A stretch of 64,000 bases of DNA, taken from assembly GCA_019638805.1 (NCBI GenBank), contig JAHBTA010000004.1, positions 310,001-374,000 on the forward strand, written 5' to 3'. Positions 17,799 through 25,318 of the stretch are shown piece after piece. Each line of letters starts with the position of its first letter. The stretch's first letter is position 1. This DNA comes from Microbacteriaceae bacterium (lineage in GTDB: Bacteria > Actinomycetota > Actinomycetes > Actinomycetales > Microbacteriaceae). The position numbers and the translations under genes are program-made. The notes under the pieces were generated by a model, which did no database searches, was not told where the DNA came from, and saw only the letters and a program-made list of their open reading frames with translations.

Positions 17799-18887
17799 CT
17801 CGACCAGCTCGTCGACGACCTCGGCGAGCAGGTCGATGCGCTCGAGCATCGAGCCGATCGAGACCCACTCGTCGGTGGCGTGGGCGCCGGCACCCAGGGG
17901 GCCGAGGCCGTCCAGGGTTTGCGCCCCGAGCGCCGCGGCGAAGTTGCCGTCGGACGCGCCGCCCGCCGAGACCGCGTCGACGGATGCGAGCCCGCGCCGC
18001 CGCGCCACGTCGCGCACCAGCGCGAGCAGCTCGCGCGAGACATGGTTCTCCATCGGCGGGCGGTTGATGCCCCCCGTCACGGTGACGGTCACATCCGGGG
18101 TGAGCGGGGCGAGCGAATCGAGGGCCGTGTGCACGCGATCGAGCTCGTCCATGGTCCAGGCGCGGACATCCAGGTGCAGTTCGGCATGCGACGGGATGGC
18201 GTTGGTCACCGTCCCGGCGCGCGCGACGGTCGGGTTCACGGTCGTCCCCTTCTCGTCGTCGGCGAGCTCGCGGAGGGCGAGCACCTGGTGCGCGAGTTCG
18301 ACGAGGGCGCTGCGGCCCAGCTCGGGTTCGAGCCCGGCGTGGGCGGCGCGACCGGTGACGTCGACGCGGTAGAAGCTGCCGCCGCGGCGTGCGGTCTTGA
18401 CCGCGCCGTCGAGGCTCGGTTCGAGAAGCAGCACCCGTCCGGCGCGGCGGGCCTCGCGCTCGACGAGGGCGCGCGAGGTGAGCGAGCCGGTCTCCTCGTC
18501 GCTGGTCAGCAGTACCGCGACATCGCCGGGGCCCGCGATCGCGGCGAGCGTCTCCGCGATGATGACCAGCCCGGCCTTCATGTCGAAGACCCCCGGCCCG
18601 GTCGCCCGGTCTCCCTCGAGCGCGAAGGGCCGCTCGGCGATCGTGCCGAGCGGGAAGACCGTGTCGACGTGCCCGAGCAGAAGCACCCGCGGCGCATCGC
18701 CTCCGCGCCAGAGCAGGTGGGCGACGCCATCGACCACCTCGGTCTCGGCGGGACCGGCCACCGGTTCGATCCAGGACCGCAGCAGGCGATGCGCCGCGGC
18801 GATGCCGTCGGGGTCGCCGGTCGGGGTCTCGATCGTGACCAGCTCCTCCAGCCGCGAGATCACCCGAGCCGTGCGCGCGTCGCTCAC
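17757..18887 (-). CDS. M20-family metallopeptidase (carboxypeptidase G2-like)
   Basis: 376-residue zinc peptidase. Metal ligands are visible in GHVDTVFP (His-x-Asp), the bridging Asp in GVFDMKAG, the catalytic Glu and metal ligand in SDEETGS, and later EPSL. The dimerisation insert lies at about 175-290. Family members remove C-terminal glutamate or cleave amides such as folates and N-acyl amino acids. Start chosen at GTG 18887, which overlaps the stop of the alpha/beta hydrolase gene as GTGA. An in-frame GTG three bases earlier is possible. It overlaps the TetR gene by 42 nt at the 3' end. Cytoplasmic. Confidence 0.9.
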   Translation of the reverse strand: MSDARTARVISRLEELVTIETPTGDPDGIAAAHRLLRSWIEPVAGPAETEVVDGVAHLLWRGGDAPRVLLLGHVDTVFPLGTIAERPFALEGDRATGPGVFDMKAGLVIIAETLAAIAGPGDVAVLLTSDEETGSLTSRALVEREARRAGRVLLLEPSLDGAVKTARRGGSFYRVDVTGRAAHAGLEPELGRSALVELAHQVLALRELADDEKGTTVNPTVARAGTVTNAIPSHAELHLDVRAWTMDELDRVHTALDSLAPLTPDVTVTVTGGINRPPMENHVSRELLALVRDVARRRGLASVDAVSAGGASDGNFAAALGAQTLDGLGPLGAGAHATDEWVSIGSMLERIDLLAEVVDELVESAPVGGVPLDALE

Positions 18888-19762
18888 CACGTGCCGGCCC
18901 CGGTCAGGAAGGCGCCGAGTTCGGCGGCGACCGTCTCGGGCGCCTCCTCGGCGAGGTAGTGCCCGGCCGCGACCGGGCCCCCCGCGACGTGCGCCGCGTA
19001 GTCGCCCCACACGGTGAGCACGTCGAAGTTGCGGCCCACGTAGCCGTCGGCGCCCCACAGGGCGAGCAGCGGGGCCTCGATCCGGCGGCCGGCCGCGCGG
19101 TCGGCGCGGTCGTGCTCGAGGTCGATGGTCGCCGCGGCGCGGTAGTCGGCTCCGCTCGCGCGGATGGTGTCCTCATCGAAGCAGCGCGCGTACTCGTCGA
19201 ACGCGGCGGGGAGCATGTCCCCGTCTCCCGCCGCGCGCCCCCGGAAGCGGCTGCGCAGCCATTCGAGCGGCTTCGCCGAGATGAGCGCCTCGGGCAGGCC
19301 GTCGCCGCGCGCCAGGAAGAACCAGTGGAAGTACACCGTCGCCATCTCGCGGTCGACGTTCTCGAACATGTGCAGCGTCGGCACGATGTCGAGCACAGCC
19401 AGGGCGCTGACGGCATCCGGGAAGTCCAGCGCGAGCCGGTGGCCGACCCGGCCGCCGCGGTCGTGACCGGCGATGGCGAAGCGCTCGTGACCGAGCGATC
19501 GCATGAGCAGGAACTGGTCGCGAGCCAGCTCGCGCTTCGAATAGCGCTCGCCCGTCGGCTTCGCCGAGTCGCCGTACCCGCGGAGATCGGCCGACACGAC
19601 GGTGTAACGGTCGGCCAGGGTCGCGGCGACCTCGCGCCACATGGCCCGGGTCTCCGGGTAGCCGTGCAGCAGCAGAAGGGGCGGACCGGATCCGGTGACG
19701 TCAGCGGCGATCTCCACGCCGTCGCAGTCGACCCGCATCGCGGTCGCATCAGTGCCCGTCAC
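18884..19762 (-). CDS. alpha/beta hydrolase with a fluoroacetate-dehalogenase-type active site
   Basis: 292-residue alpha/beta hydrolase. The nucleophile is an aspartate in G-H-D101-R102-G-G-R105. It is accompanied by D125, H146-W147, Y207 and a late His near 268. These correspond at an almost constant offset to the catalytic and halide-binding set of characterised fluoroacetate dehalogenase (Asp110, Arg111, Arg114, Asp134, His155, Trp156, Tyr219, His280, recalled from the literature). Haloacetate or epoxide hydrolysis is therefore plausible. GTG 19762 follows TAGGAGG at a good distance. It is coupled to the M20 gene by a GTGA overlap. Confidence 0.85.
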   Translation of the reverse strand: MTGTDATAMRVDCDGVEIAADVTGSGPPLLLLHGYPETRAMWREVAATLADRYTVVSADLRGYGDSAKPTGERYSKRELARDQFLLMRSLGHERFAIAGHDRGGRVGHRLALDFPDAVSALAVLDIVPTLHMFENVDREMATVYFHWFFLARGDGLPEALISAKPLEWLRSRFRGRAAGDGDMLPAAFDEYARCFDEDTIRASGADYRAAATIDLEHDRADRAAGRRIEAPLLALWGADGYVGRNFDVLTVWGDYAAHVAGGPVAAGHYLAEEAPETVAAELGAFLTGAGTW

Positions 19763-19852
19763 GATGCCGCCTCCTAGCCACTCTGCCAGTCTATTGCGTT
19801 GACTATAGCAATGGCGCGGGCGGGATGGCGGGTCGATTTCGGAAGCCGGTCC

Positions 19853-20512
19853 CTACGGGCCGTCCTGCGCCCCGGGCCCCCACGCGGCTTCCAGCCACAC
19901 GGGAACCTCGGCGAGGGTGCGCGACTCCACCTCGGGCGGAGGCGCGCCGGGCGGAAGGCCGAGACCCACCCGGTTGTGCCAGTAGGTGCGCAGGCCCACT
20001 CGGCTGGTGCCGAACAGGTCGTAGCCGGAGCCCGCCACGAACGCCGCGTCCGCTGGCTCCACACCGAGCTGCTCGAGCGCCCGTCGGTACGGGCGCGGGT
20101 CGGGCTTGTACCAGCCGGCGTCCTCGGCGGTGACCACGCAATCCCAGTCGACCTCGAGCCGTGCCGCCGCCAGCCGACCCAGCCGGTTCGAGCAATTGGT
20201 CACCACCCCGAGCCGGGTCCGCCCGGCGAGGCCGCTCAGGACCTCCTGCGCCCCGCTCCAGACCGGCAGCTCGGTCCAGCGCCGCTCGAGGTCGTCGGCG
20301 ACGGTGGCCGGCAGATCCACGGCCTCGGCCGCCTGCCGCACCAGCTCTTCGTACGGGACGTACGCCCCGCGGTCGTAGGTGCGCGCGAGGTAGTCGGCGC
20401 GCCACGCGCGCCCCCGCTGCTCGGAGCCCGCGACGTCGTTCCACAGCGTCCACGAATCCAGCAGCGCGGTCAGGAGGTCGAACAGCACGGCGCGGGGGTA
20501 ATGGGTGGTCAT
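19853..20512 (-). CDS. HAD-superfamily hydrolase resembling L-2-haloacid dehalogenase (type II)
   Basis: 219 residues, HAD subfamily IA. Motif I is FDLLTALLD, with the nucleophile Asp but not the second Asp of phosphatases. Motif II is VVTNCSN, the motif III lysine lies in YKPDPRPY, and motif IV is AGSGYDLFG. The WRADYLARTYDRGAYVPYEEL stretch and the TYWHNRVG segment resemble type II haloacid dehalogenases, but the Asn expected before the last Asp is Gly here. Start ATG 20512 has GGAGGGG 8 nt upstream. It lies 5 bp after the beta-lactamase-like gene, so the two are probably co-transcribed. A phosphatase function cannot be excluded. Confidence 0.8.
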   Translation of the reverse strand: MTTHYPRAVLFDLLTALLDSWTLWNDVAGSEQRGRAWRADYLARTYDRGAYVPYEELVRQAAEAVDLPATVADDLERRWTELPVWSGAQEVLSGLAGRTRLGVVTNCSNRLGRLAAARLEVDWDCVVTAEDAGWYKPDPRPYRRALEQLGVEPADAAFVAGSGYDLFGTSRVGLRTYWHNRVGLGLPPGAPPPEVESRTLAEVPVWLEAAWGPGAQDGP

Positions 20513-20517
20513 GGTCG

Positions 20518-21651
20518 CTACCCCTCCTTCTCCAGCACCGGCCGCCAGATCTCCCACAGCGCGCTCGCGAGCGGGAACCGGGGCGAGGTGTGCCCGTTGC
20601 ACATGACCGCGATCGTCAGCTCGCGGTCCGCCGACACGGTGAAGTCGGAGATGTAGCCGCCCATCCGCCCGGTGTGGTTGAGGTCGCCGTCGACCTCGAT
20701 GTCCATGGCCGCCGCGTAGAGCTCGCCCTCGGCCTCGTCGACCGCGCCGTCGAAGAAGTCGTCCTGGATGAACTCGCTCTGGATGCCGGGCAGCAGCCCG
20801 CGGTACTGATCGCCCCAGCGCACCAGCTCCGACGGCGTGGTGATGATGCCCGTGTGCCCGTACGAGGTCCAGCCGCCGATCTGCAGGTTGAGGTCGTCGT
20901 CGTAGGACAGCGCGATGTCGTCACCGGTCAGCGTCGGGGCGAGCACCATGTCCAGCCCGAGCGGGTCGAAGACGCGCTCCTTCAGGAACTGCGGCAGCTT
21001 CTGCCCGCTGACCTTGCGCACCACCTCCGCCAGCAGCACGTAGTTGGAGTTCGAGTACAGGAACCCGCTGCCCGGCTCGAGCGTCGTCTCGCGCCGGATC
21101 GCGTCGAGCGTCGTCGCCTGGTCGGCGGGATCGCTGAAGCCGATTCCGATGTCGTCCAGCTCGACCCAGTAGTCGGGGATGCGGCTCGTGTGGTGGATGA
21201 GCTGATCCAGCGTCACGCTCGCGCCCCAGGCCGGAAGCCCCGAGACGTACTTCCCGATCGGGTCGCTCACCTTGAGCTTCCCCTCGCGCTGCAGCATGAA
21301 GATCGCGGTCGCCGTGAACTGCTTCGACACCGACGCGATGTCGAAGCGCGTCTGCGTGGTCACCGGCACCTTGTGCTTGAGGTCGGCCATGCCGCCCGCG
21401 CCGGCCCACAGCACCAACCCCTCGCGGCCGACCGCGGCGGAGCATCCGGGGCGCTTCGCCGACACCAGTTCGGCCACCGCCTCGTCACTGCGGGTGGAGC
21501 GGTCCTCCAGCGTCGCGCGCTCGGCCCTGGGCGTGTTGCTCGTCTCGGCGGAGACCCGGCCCGCGTGCTGCGAGGTCGGGGCGCACCCGGCGAGCGCGAT
21601 CAGGGATGCCGTGGCCAGCATCCCGAGCACGGCACCTCGCGTCGACCCCAC
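20518..21651 (-). CDS. beta-lactamase-fold serine hydrolase (class C/esterase-like) lipoprotein
   Basis: 377 residues. The lipoprotein signal ends in the lipobox LAGC with Cys23. Catalytic S107-V-S-K110 (SxxK) and Y199-S-N201 (YxN) are present, and HTGRMGGYIS near the C-terminus replaces the KTG box. Such proteins are D-Ala-D-Ala peptidases, esterases or beta-lactamase-like amidases on the outer face of the membrane. Start GTG 21651 follows TAGCTT by 6 nt with no ribosome site (leaderless pattern). The HAD gene follows immediately. Not enough to call an antibiotic resistance function. Confidence 0.88.
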   Translation of the reverse strand: MGSTRGAVLGMLATASLIALAGCAPTSQHAGRVSAETSNTPRAERATLEDRSTRSDEAVAELVSAKRPGCSAAVGREGLVLWAGAGGMADLKHKVPVTTQTRFDIASVSKQFTATAIFMLQREGKLKVSDPIGKYVSGLPAWGASVTLDQLIHHTSRIPDYWVELDDIGIGFSDPADQATTLDAIRRETTLEPGSGFLYSNSNYVLLAEVVRKVSGQKLPQFLKERVFDPLGLDMVLAPTLTGDDIALSYDDDLNLQIGGWTSYGHTGIITTPSELVRWGDQYRGLLPGIQSEFIQDDFFDGAVDEAEGELYAAAMDIEVDGDLNHTGRMGGYISDFTVSADRELTIAVMCNGHTSPRFPLASALWEIWRPVLEKEG

Positions 21652-21685
21652 CCTGCAAAGCTAGCCCGAGGTCCCGCGCGAGCGA

Positions 21686-22336
21686 CTAGTGCGCCGCCGT
21701 GAACCTCGCGCGCCGGTGCTTCGGGGTCTCGACCTCGTCGAGCACGGCCAGGGCCAGGTCGGCCCCGGAGATCGTCGAGAGCCCCGCGTCGTCGCGCAGC
21801 AGCACCTCGCCGCCGAGCCGGTAGGCCCCGGTCACCGGGGCGTCGATCCACGAGCCGAACTTCTCGGGCGGGCTCACGTAGAACCAGTCGACGCCCTCGG
21901 GCGCGGCGCGCAAGTCGTCGAGGATCCGAATGCCGGTCTCGATCTCGGGCCGCACGTCGTCCGGGAGGCGGTCCTTGTTGAGGTCCCAGAGGGTCGGGCC
22001 GCCCTCCTCGACCTGCAGCGACGACGCACCGCCGATGTGGGCGATGCGGGTGGTGGTGCCCTCGACGCGCCGCGCGAGCTCGCGCAGCACGCCCTCGACC
22101 TCGCCGGCCATGTCGCCCCGCGGCGAGAGTGCGCTGATCACCACGTCGCGACCGGGCACGACGCGATCGAGCACCGCGGCATCCCGAACCGACCCGGTCA
22201 CGTACTCGACGCCGGCGACCGGCGCGTTCGGCGCGGTCCGGCTGACCGCCGTGACCTCGTGGCCGCGCTTGGCCGCCTCGGCCACGATCGCGGACCCGGC
22301 GTACCCGGTGCCCCCCAGAACGGTGATGCGTGCCAC
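21686..22336 (-). CDS. NAD(P)-binding protein, NmrA/atypical SDR family
   Basis: 216-residue Rossmann protein with the dinucleotide motif GGTGYAGSAI at residues 8-17 and no classical YxxxK catalytic pair visible. Family members act as redox-sensing regulators or NAD(P)H-dependent quinone or flavin reductases. Start GTG 22336 with AGGAG 6 nt upstream. It is divergent from an HxlR regulator, an arrangement typical of redox or aldehyde stress modules. The shared 97-bp gap has imperfect inverted CTCTCTT...CGG segments near both ends (about 22351-22362 and 22407-22422). Confidence 0.85.
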   Translation of the reverse strand: MARITVLGGTGYAGSAIVAEAAKRGHEVTAVSRTAPNAPVAGVEYVTGSVRDAAVLDRVVPGRDVVISALSPRGDMAGEVEGVLRELARRVEGTTTRIAHIGGASSLQVEEGGPTLWDLNKDRLPDDVRPEIETGIRILDDLRAAPEGVDWFYVSPPEKFGSWIDAPVTGAYRLGGEVLLRDDAGLSTISGADLALAVLDEVETPKHRRARFTAAH

Positions 22337-22433
22337 GGCGAACTCCTTTACTCTCTTTCGGTAACCATACGACGCTATCGGGTGTCGCGCAGGCGCGGAA
22401 GTACGCACCCGAAGGTAAGAGAGGAACGCGCAG

Positions 22434-22817
22434 GTGACGGTCGGCCACTGGGACCCCTCCCGCCGGGACTGCCCGTCGCGGCGCCTGCTGGACCGCATCG
22501 GCGACCGCTGGACGGTGCTCATCGTGGTCGCCCTCGAGCCCGGGTCGAAGCGCTTCACCGAGCTTGTCGCGGAGGTCGACGGCATCTCCCAGAAGATGCT
22601 GACCCAGACCCTGCGCTCCCTCGAGCGCGACGGCTTCCTGACCCGGACCGCCTACCCGGTCGTCCCGCCGCGCGTCGAGTACGAACTCACCGATCTCGGC
22701 CGCTCGCTGCACGCGCAGGTCCGCGCGCTCGAGCTGTGGGCGGTCGAGCACATGGATGCCGTGGTGGCGCGGCAGGCGGCGTACGATCGCGCGGGGGCGG
22801 CGGGCGATCGCGGCTAG
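22434..22817 (+). CDS. HxlR-family transcriptional regulator
   Basis: 127-residue winged-helix regulator. The N-terminal conserved Cys13 (RRDCPSRRLLDRIGDRW) and the DNA-binding segment GISQKMLTQTLRSLERDGFL are hallmarks of the HxlR/MarR-like family, which senses electrophiles or quinones through that cysteine. GTG 22434 has GAGAGGA upstream. It probably represses the divergent NmrA-like gene and itself from the 97-bp spacer. Confidence 0.92.
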   Translation: MTVGHWDPSRRDCPSRRLLDRIGDRWTVLIVVALEPGSKRFTELVAEVDGISQKMLTQTLRSLERDGFLTRTAYPVVPPRVEYELTDLGRSLHAQVRALELWAVEHMDAVVARQAAYDRAGAAGDRG

Positions 22818-22855
22818 GAGCCCGGGGAAGTAGTCCCCTGACCAGGGGTCTTAGG

Positions 22856-22944
22856 CGGAGACGGAGGGATTTGAACCCTCGGTCCCCCGGAGGGGACTCC
22901 ACCTTAGCAGGGTGGTGCACTCGACCGGACTATGCGACGTCTCC
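22856..22944 (-). tRNA. tRNA-Ser (anticodon GCT)
   Basis: 89-nt tRNA. The acceptor pairs GGAGACG with CGTCTCC plus discriminator G. The anticodon stem CCACC/GGTGG encloses the loop CTGCTAA (anticodon GCU), the long variable arm is GTCCCC/GGGGGAC, and the T-arm is GAGGG/CCCTC around TTCAAAT. No CCA is encoded (the next bases are CCT). It reads AGC/AGU serine codons and lies 3.6 kb from serS and 1.4 kb from a second tRNA-Ser. Confidence 0.97.
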
Positions 22945-22997
22945 CGGTATTGCCTCGCCCATCATAGCCGGACCGGCCACGGCATCCCGCCCGCGAG

Positions 22998-23058
22998 CGA
23001 GTACGTTCGCGCTCCAGCGTGCATGGTCAAACGTGCTCGGCTGACGTGAACGTGCTCG
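22998..23058. repeat. CGAGYACGTTY short palindromic repeats, copy A
   Basis: CGAGTACGTTC at 22998-23008 is followed by inverted copies at 23029-23039 (CGAGCACGTTT on the minus strand) and 23048-23058 (CGAGCACGTTC on the minus strand). A shared AGCGTGCAT lies between. The first and second copies form a 10-bp stem with a 22-nt loop. The region lies between the LCP gene end and tRNA-Ser(GCT). A related cluster occurs at 40861-40931. Confidence 0.6.
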
Positions 23059-23077
23059 GTGGGGGCGCGAACCGGCC

Positions 23078-24319
23078 TCAGTTGTTCGCGACCGAGCAGG
23101 TGTACTGCGCCGCGGTCTGCCCCTTGACCCCCGGCACGACGACCGGCTTCACGGTCGGGGCCGCCGACTCGGTCGGCGCGGGTGTTCCGGTCGGCGCGGG
23201 CGTGCTCGAGGGCTTCGGCGCATTCGGGTCCTCGGTCGAACCGCCGTGGGCGCCCTCGAGCGACTGCGCGTCGAGGCCGAGCGGCTTATCCGCCTTGATG
23301 ACGGCGAACAGCGCATTGGCCACCTCGGGGATGGGCGCGACCTTTCCGGTGTAGATGCCCCCGACGCCCGTCCGCGACGGGTACTGCACGAACACGATGT
23401 GCTCGAGCGGGATGTCCTTCAGCACGAGCGCCACCGACACGAGAGTGTCGAGGTTGGCGAAGTTCGACGACAGCGAGATGTTCTTGGTGGCCGCCTGCGC
23501 GATCCCGTACAGCTTGCCGAAGTCGGTCAGCGTGTCGTCGCTCTTGATCTTGCGCACGAGCGCCGACAGGAACACCTGCTGTGAGCCGATGCGCCCCAGG
23601 TCCGACCCGTCACCCACGCCGTGTCTGCTGCGCAGGAAGGCGAGCGCGTTCTTGCCGACCAGGTTCACGGTTCCGGCCTTGCCGATCCACAGCCCGGTGT
23701 ACGGGTCATTGATCGGCTCCGTCACGCACACCGGCACGCCGCCCACCGCGTTTGACATCGCGATGACGCCCGTGAACGTGATGAGTCCGGCGAACTGGAT
23801 CTTGAGCCCGGTCAGGTTCTCGACGGTGGCCACGGTGCACGCCAGCCCCCCGTAGTACAGGGTGACGTTGATCGGCTGGCCGCTCGCCGGGCCGCCGTTC
23901 TCGCACGCCGGCAGCGGCACCACGAGGTCGCGCGGGAACGACACGACCGTCGCGCTCTGCTTGTCCTCCGCGACGTGCATGAGCATGGTGACGTCGTTGA
24001 GCACGGACGACTCGTTGCCGCCGATTCCCTGCTGGCCCTCACGCGTGTCGCTGCCGACCAGCAGGATGTTGAACCCACCCTCGAAGGCGGCGATGTTGGG
24101 CGGCGGCTGCGAGTCGGCGCCGATGATCACCACGTTCTCCTGCAGCTGGTTGTTCAGTTGCAGGCCCGCGATCGCGGCGACCGAGGCGGTGGAGGCGACC
24201 ACGACCGCGGTCGCACCGCCGATGAGCGCGAGCACGGCCTTCCACGCGGCCGAGCGCTTGAGCCGCCCGTGACGCACCACAGGCGTCGCGCGGGGAGCCC
24301 GCCCTCCGGTCTTGCTCAT
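23078..24319 (-). CDS. LytR-CpsA-Psr (LCP) family cell-wall glycopolymer ligase
   Basis: 413 residues. A short cytoplasmic basic N-terminus and a single transmembrane helix (about 27-52) precede an extracellular LCP domain. Conserved motifs are ILLVGSDTR, VVSFPRDLVVPL (phosphate-binding Arg/Asp) and FLRSRHG. A Pro/Thr/Ala-rich linker from about 345 to 390 precedes a short C-terminal end. LCP enzymes transfer lipid-linked glycopolymers to peptidoglycan. ATG 24319 has GAGGAAACG about 13 nt upstream, a little far. It lies between two tRNA-Ser genes, all reading left. Confidence 0.92.
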   Translation of the reverse strand: MSKTGGRAPRATPVVRHGRLKRSAAWKAVLALIGGATAVVVASTASVAAIAGLQLNNQLQENVVIIGADSQPPPNIAAFEGGFNILLVGSDTREGQQGIGGNESSVLNDVTMLMHVAEDKQSATVVSFPRDLVVPLPACENGGPASGQPINVTLYYGGLACTVATVENLTGLKIQFAGLITFTGVIAMSNAVGGVPVCVTEPINDPYTGLWIGKAGTVNLVGKNALAFLRSRHGVGDGSDLGRIGSQQVFLSALVRKIKSDDTLTDFGKLYGIAQAATKNISLSSNFANLDTLVSVALVLKDIPLEHIVFVQYPSRTGVGGIYTGKVAPIPEVANALFAVIKADKPLGLDAQSLEGAHGGSTEDPNAPKPSSTPAPTGTPAPTESAAPTVKPVVVPGVKGQTAAQYTCSVANN

Positions 24320-24370
24320 CGGCTTGTTCTCGTTTCCTCGTCGTGGTTCTGGCGAGTGGCGATCGCGAAG

Positions 24371-24455
24371 CGGAGGGCGTGGGATTCGAACCCACGAGAC
24401 ATCACTGCCCACCGGTTTTCAAGACCGGCTCCATCGGCCACTCGGACAGCCCTCC
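24371..24455 (-). tRNA. tRNA-Ser (anticodon TGA)
   Basis: 85-nt tRNA. Acceptor GGAGGGC/GCCCTCC with discriminator G. The anticodon stem CCGGT/ACCGG encloses CTTGAAA (anticodon UGA), followed by a long variable arm and T-arm GTGGG/CCCAC around TTCGAAT. No encoded CCA. It decodes UCA-family serine codons and lies only 860 bp from the serS stop. Confidence 0.97.
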
Positions 24456-24487
24456 CTGGATGACCGATGGCGATTGTATCCGACGCT

Positions 24488-25318
24488 CTAGCCCTGATCC
24501 TGGAAGTGCCGTGCGAGCGCCGCCGCGAGCCCGTCGGCCAGATCGGTGCCGGTGCGCTCGGTCGCGACCGCGACCACCTCGGGGGGCGCCTGCCCCATCG
24601 CGACCGCGACACCGCCTCCGGCCGCCGCCCATTCGAACATCTGGATGTCGTTGCGCCCGTCCCCCGCGACCAGCACCCGATCGCGCGGCACCTCCAATTC
24701 CTCCCGCACGTACTCCATGCCGGTGCCCTTGTCGATGCCCTCCGGCGCGATGTCGAGCCACGCCGTCCAGCCCACGTTGTAGGTGACCTGGTGCAGCCCC
24801 ATCCGATCCACGACCGACAGGAAGTCCTCCGTGGCGTGGTCGGGCGAGAGCACCACGACGCGGGTCGCCCGCATGCCCAGCAGCTCGTCGAACTCGACAC
24901 GCTGACGGGATGCGGAGAGCGCCCCCTCGGGGAAGCTCCCGGTGAAGCTGAAAACGCCCTCCTCGTCCTCGACGGCGTAACTCGCGCCGGCCAGGTGGCC
25001 GCGCACGGTCTCGAGTACGGCGCGCGGGTCGAAGGTCTCGACCCGGACCCGGCGGTAGCCGGTGGCCGCCGCGGGATCGCGACCCAGCACCACGGCCCCG
25101 TTGGCGCACACCAGGAAGCGGGGCGTGATCCCGAGGCGGTCGACCACGGGCAGCGTCGTCGATGCCGATCGGCCGGTCGCGAGCATGACCTCGTGCCCGA
25201 GCCCGGCGACGCGGGCGATCTCGTTCTCGGTCGTCGCGGTCAGGGTGCCGTCCTCGTGCAGGATGGTCCCGTCGATGTCGAGCCCGACGAGCCAGCGATC
25301 CTTCCGCGCCGCGCTCAT
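24488..25318 (-). CDS. Cof-type HAD hydrolase (sugar-phosphate or cofactor phosphatase)
   Basis: 276 residues, HAD subfamily IIB. Catalytic D14-x-D16-G-T motif I, motif II LATGRS, the motif III lysine in GIDKGTG, and motif [12 protein letters not shown] are all present, with a C2-type cap at about 85-185. Enzymes of this kind dephosphorylate sugar phosphates, pyridoxal phosphate or flavin nucleotides. The start ATG overlaps the serS stop (ATGA), so the two genes are translationally coupled. The association with serS is common in actinobacteria, but its reason is not known to me. Confidence 0.9.
   Translation of the reverse strand: MSAARKDRWLVGLDIDGTILHEDGTLTATTENEIARVAGLGHEVMLATGRSASTTLPVVDRLGITPRFLVCANGAVVLGRDPAAATGYRRVRVETFDPRAVLETVRGHLAGASYAVEDEEGVFSFTGSFPEGALSASRQRVEFDELLGMRATRVVVLSPDHATEDFLSVVDRMGLHQVTYNVGWTAWLDIAPEGIDKGTGMEYVREELEVPRDRVLVAGDGRNDIQMFEWAAAGGGVAVAMGQAPPEVVAVATERTGTDLADGLAAALARHFQDQG

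Noticed and set aside
19799..19809. TGACTATAGC upstream of the alpha/beta hydrolase as a further TetR operator
   Set aside because: On the minus strand it reads TATAGTCA, which is simply a good -10 hexamer; only the copies at 17061 and 15144 remain as weak candidates.
20518..21651. Beta-lactamase antibiotic resistance gene
   Set aside because: It has SxxK and YxN but no clear KTG box; the fold is shared by many esterases and peptidases.
22820..22852. CCCCTGACCAGGGG hairpin after the HxlR gene as a terminator
   Set aside because: Five-base stem without a T-run; too weak to support.
17120..23000. Long open frames on the strand opposite real genes, here and across the window
   Set aside because: In DNA this GC-rich almost every gene has long antisense frames; their products are Arg/Pro/Ala-rich, lack motifs and conflict with recognisable genes.
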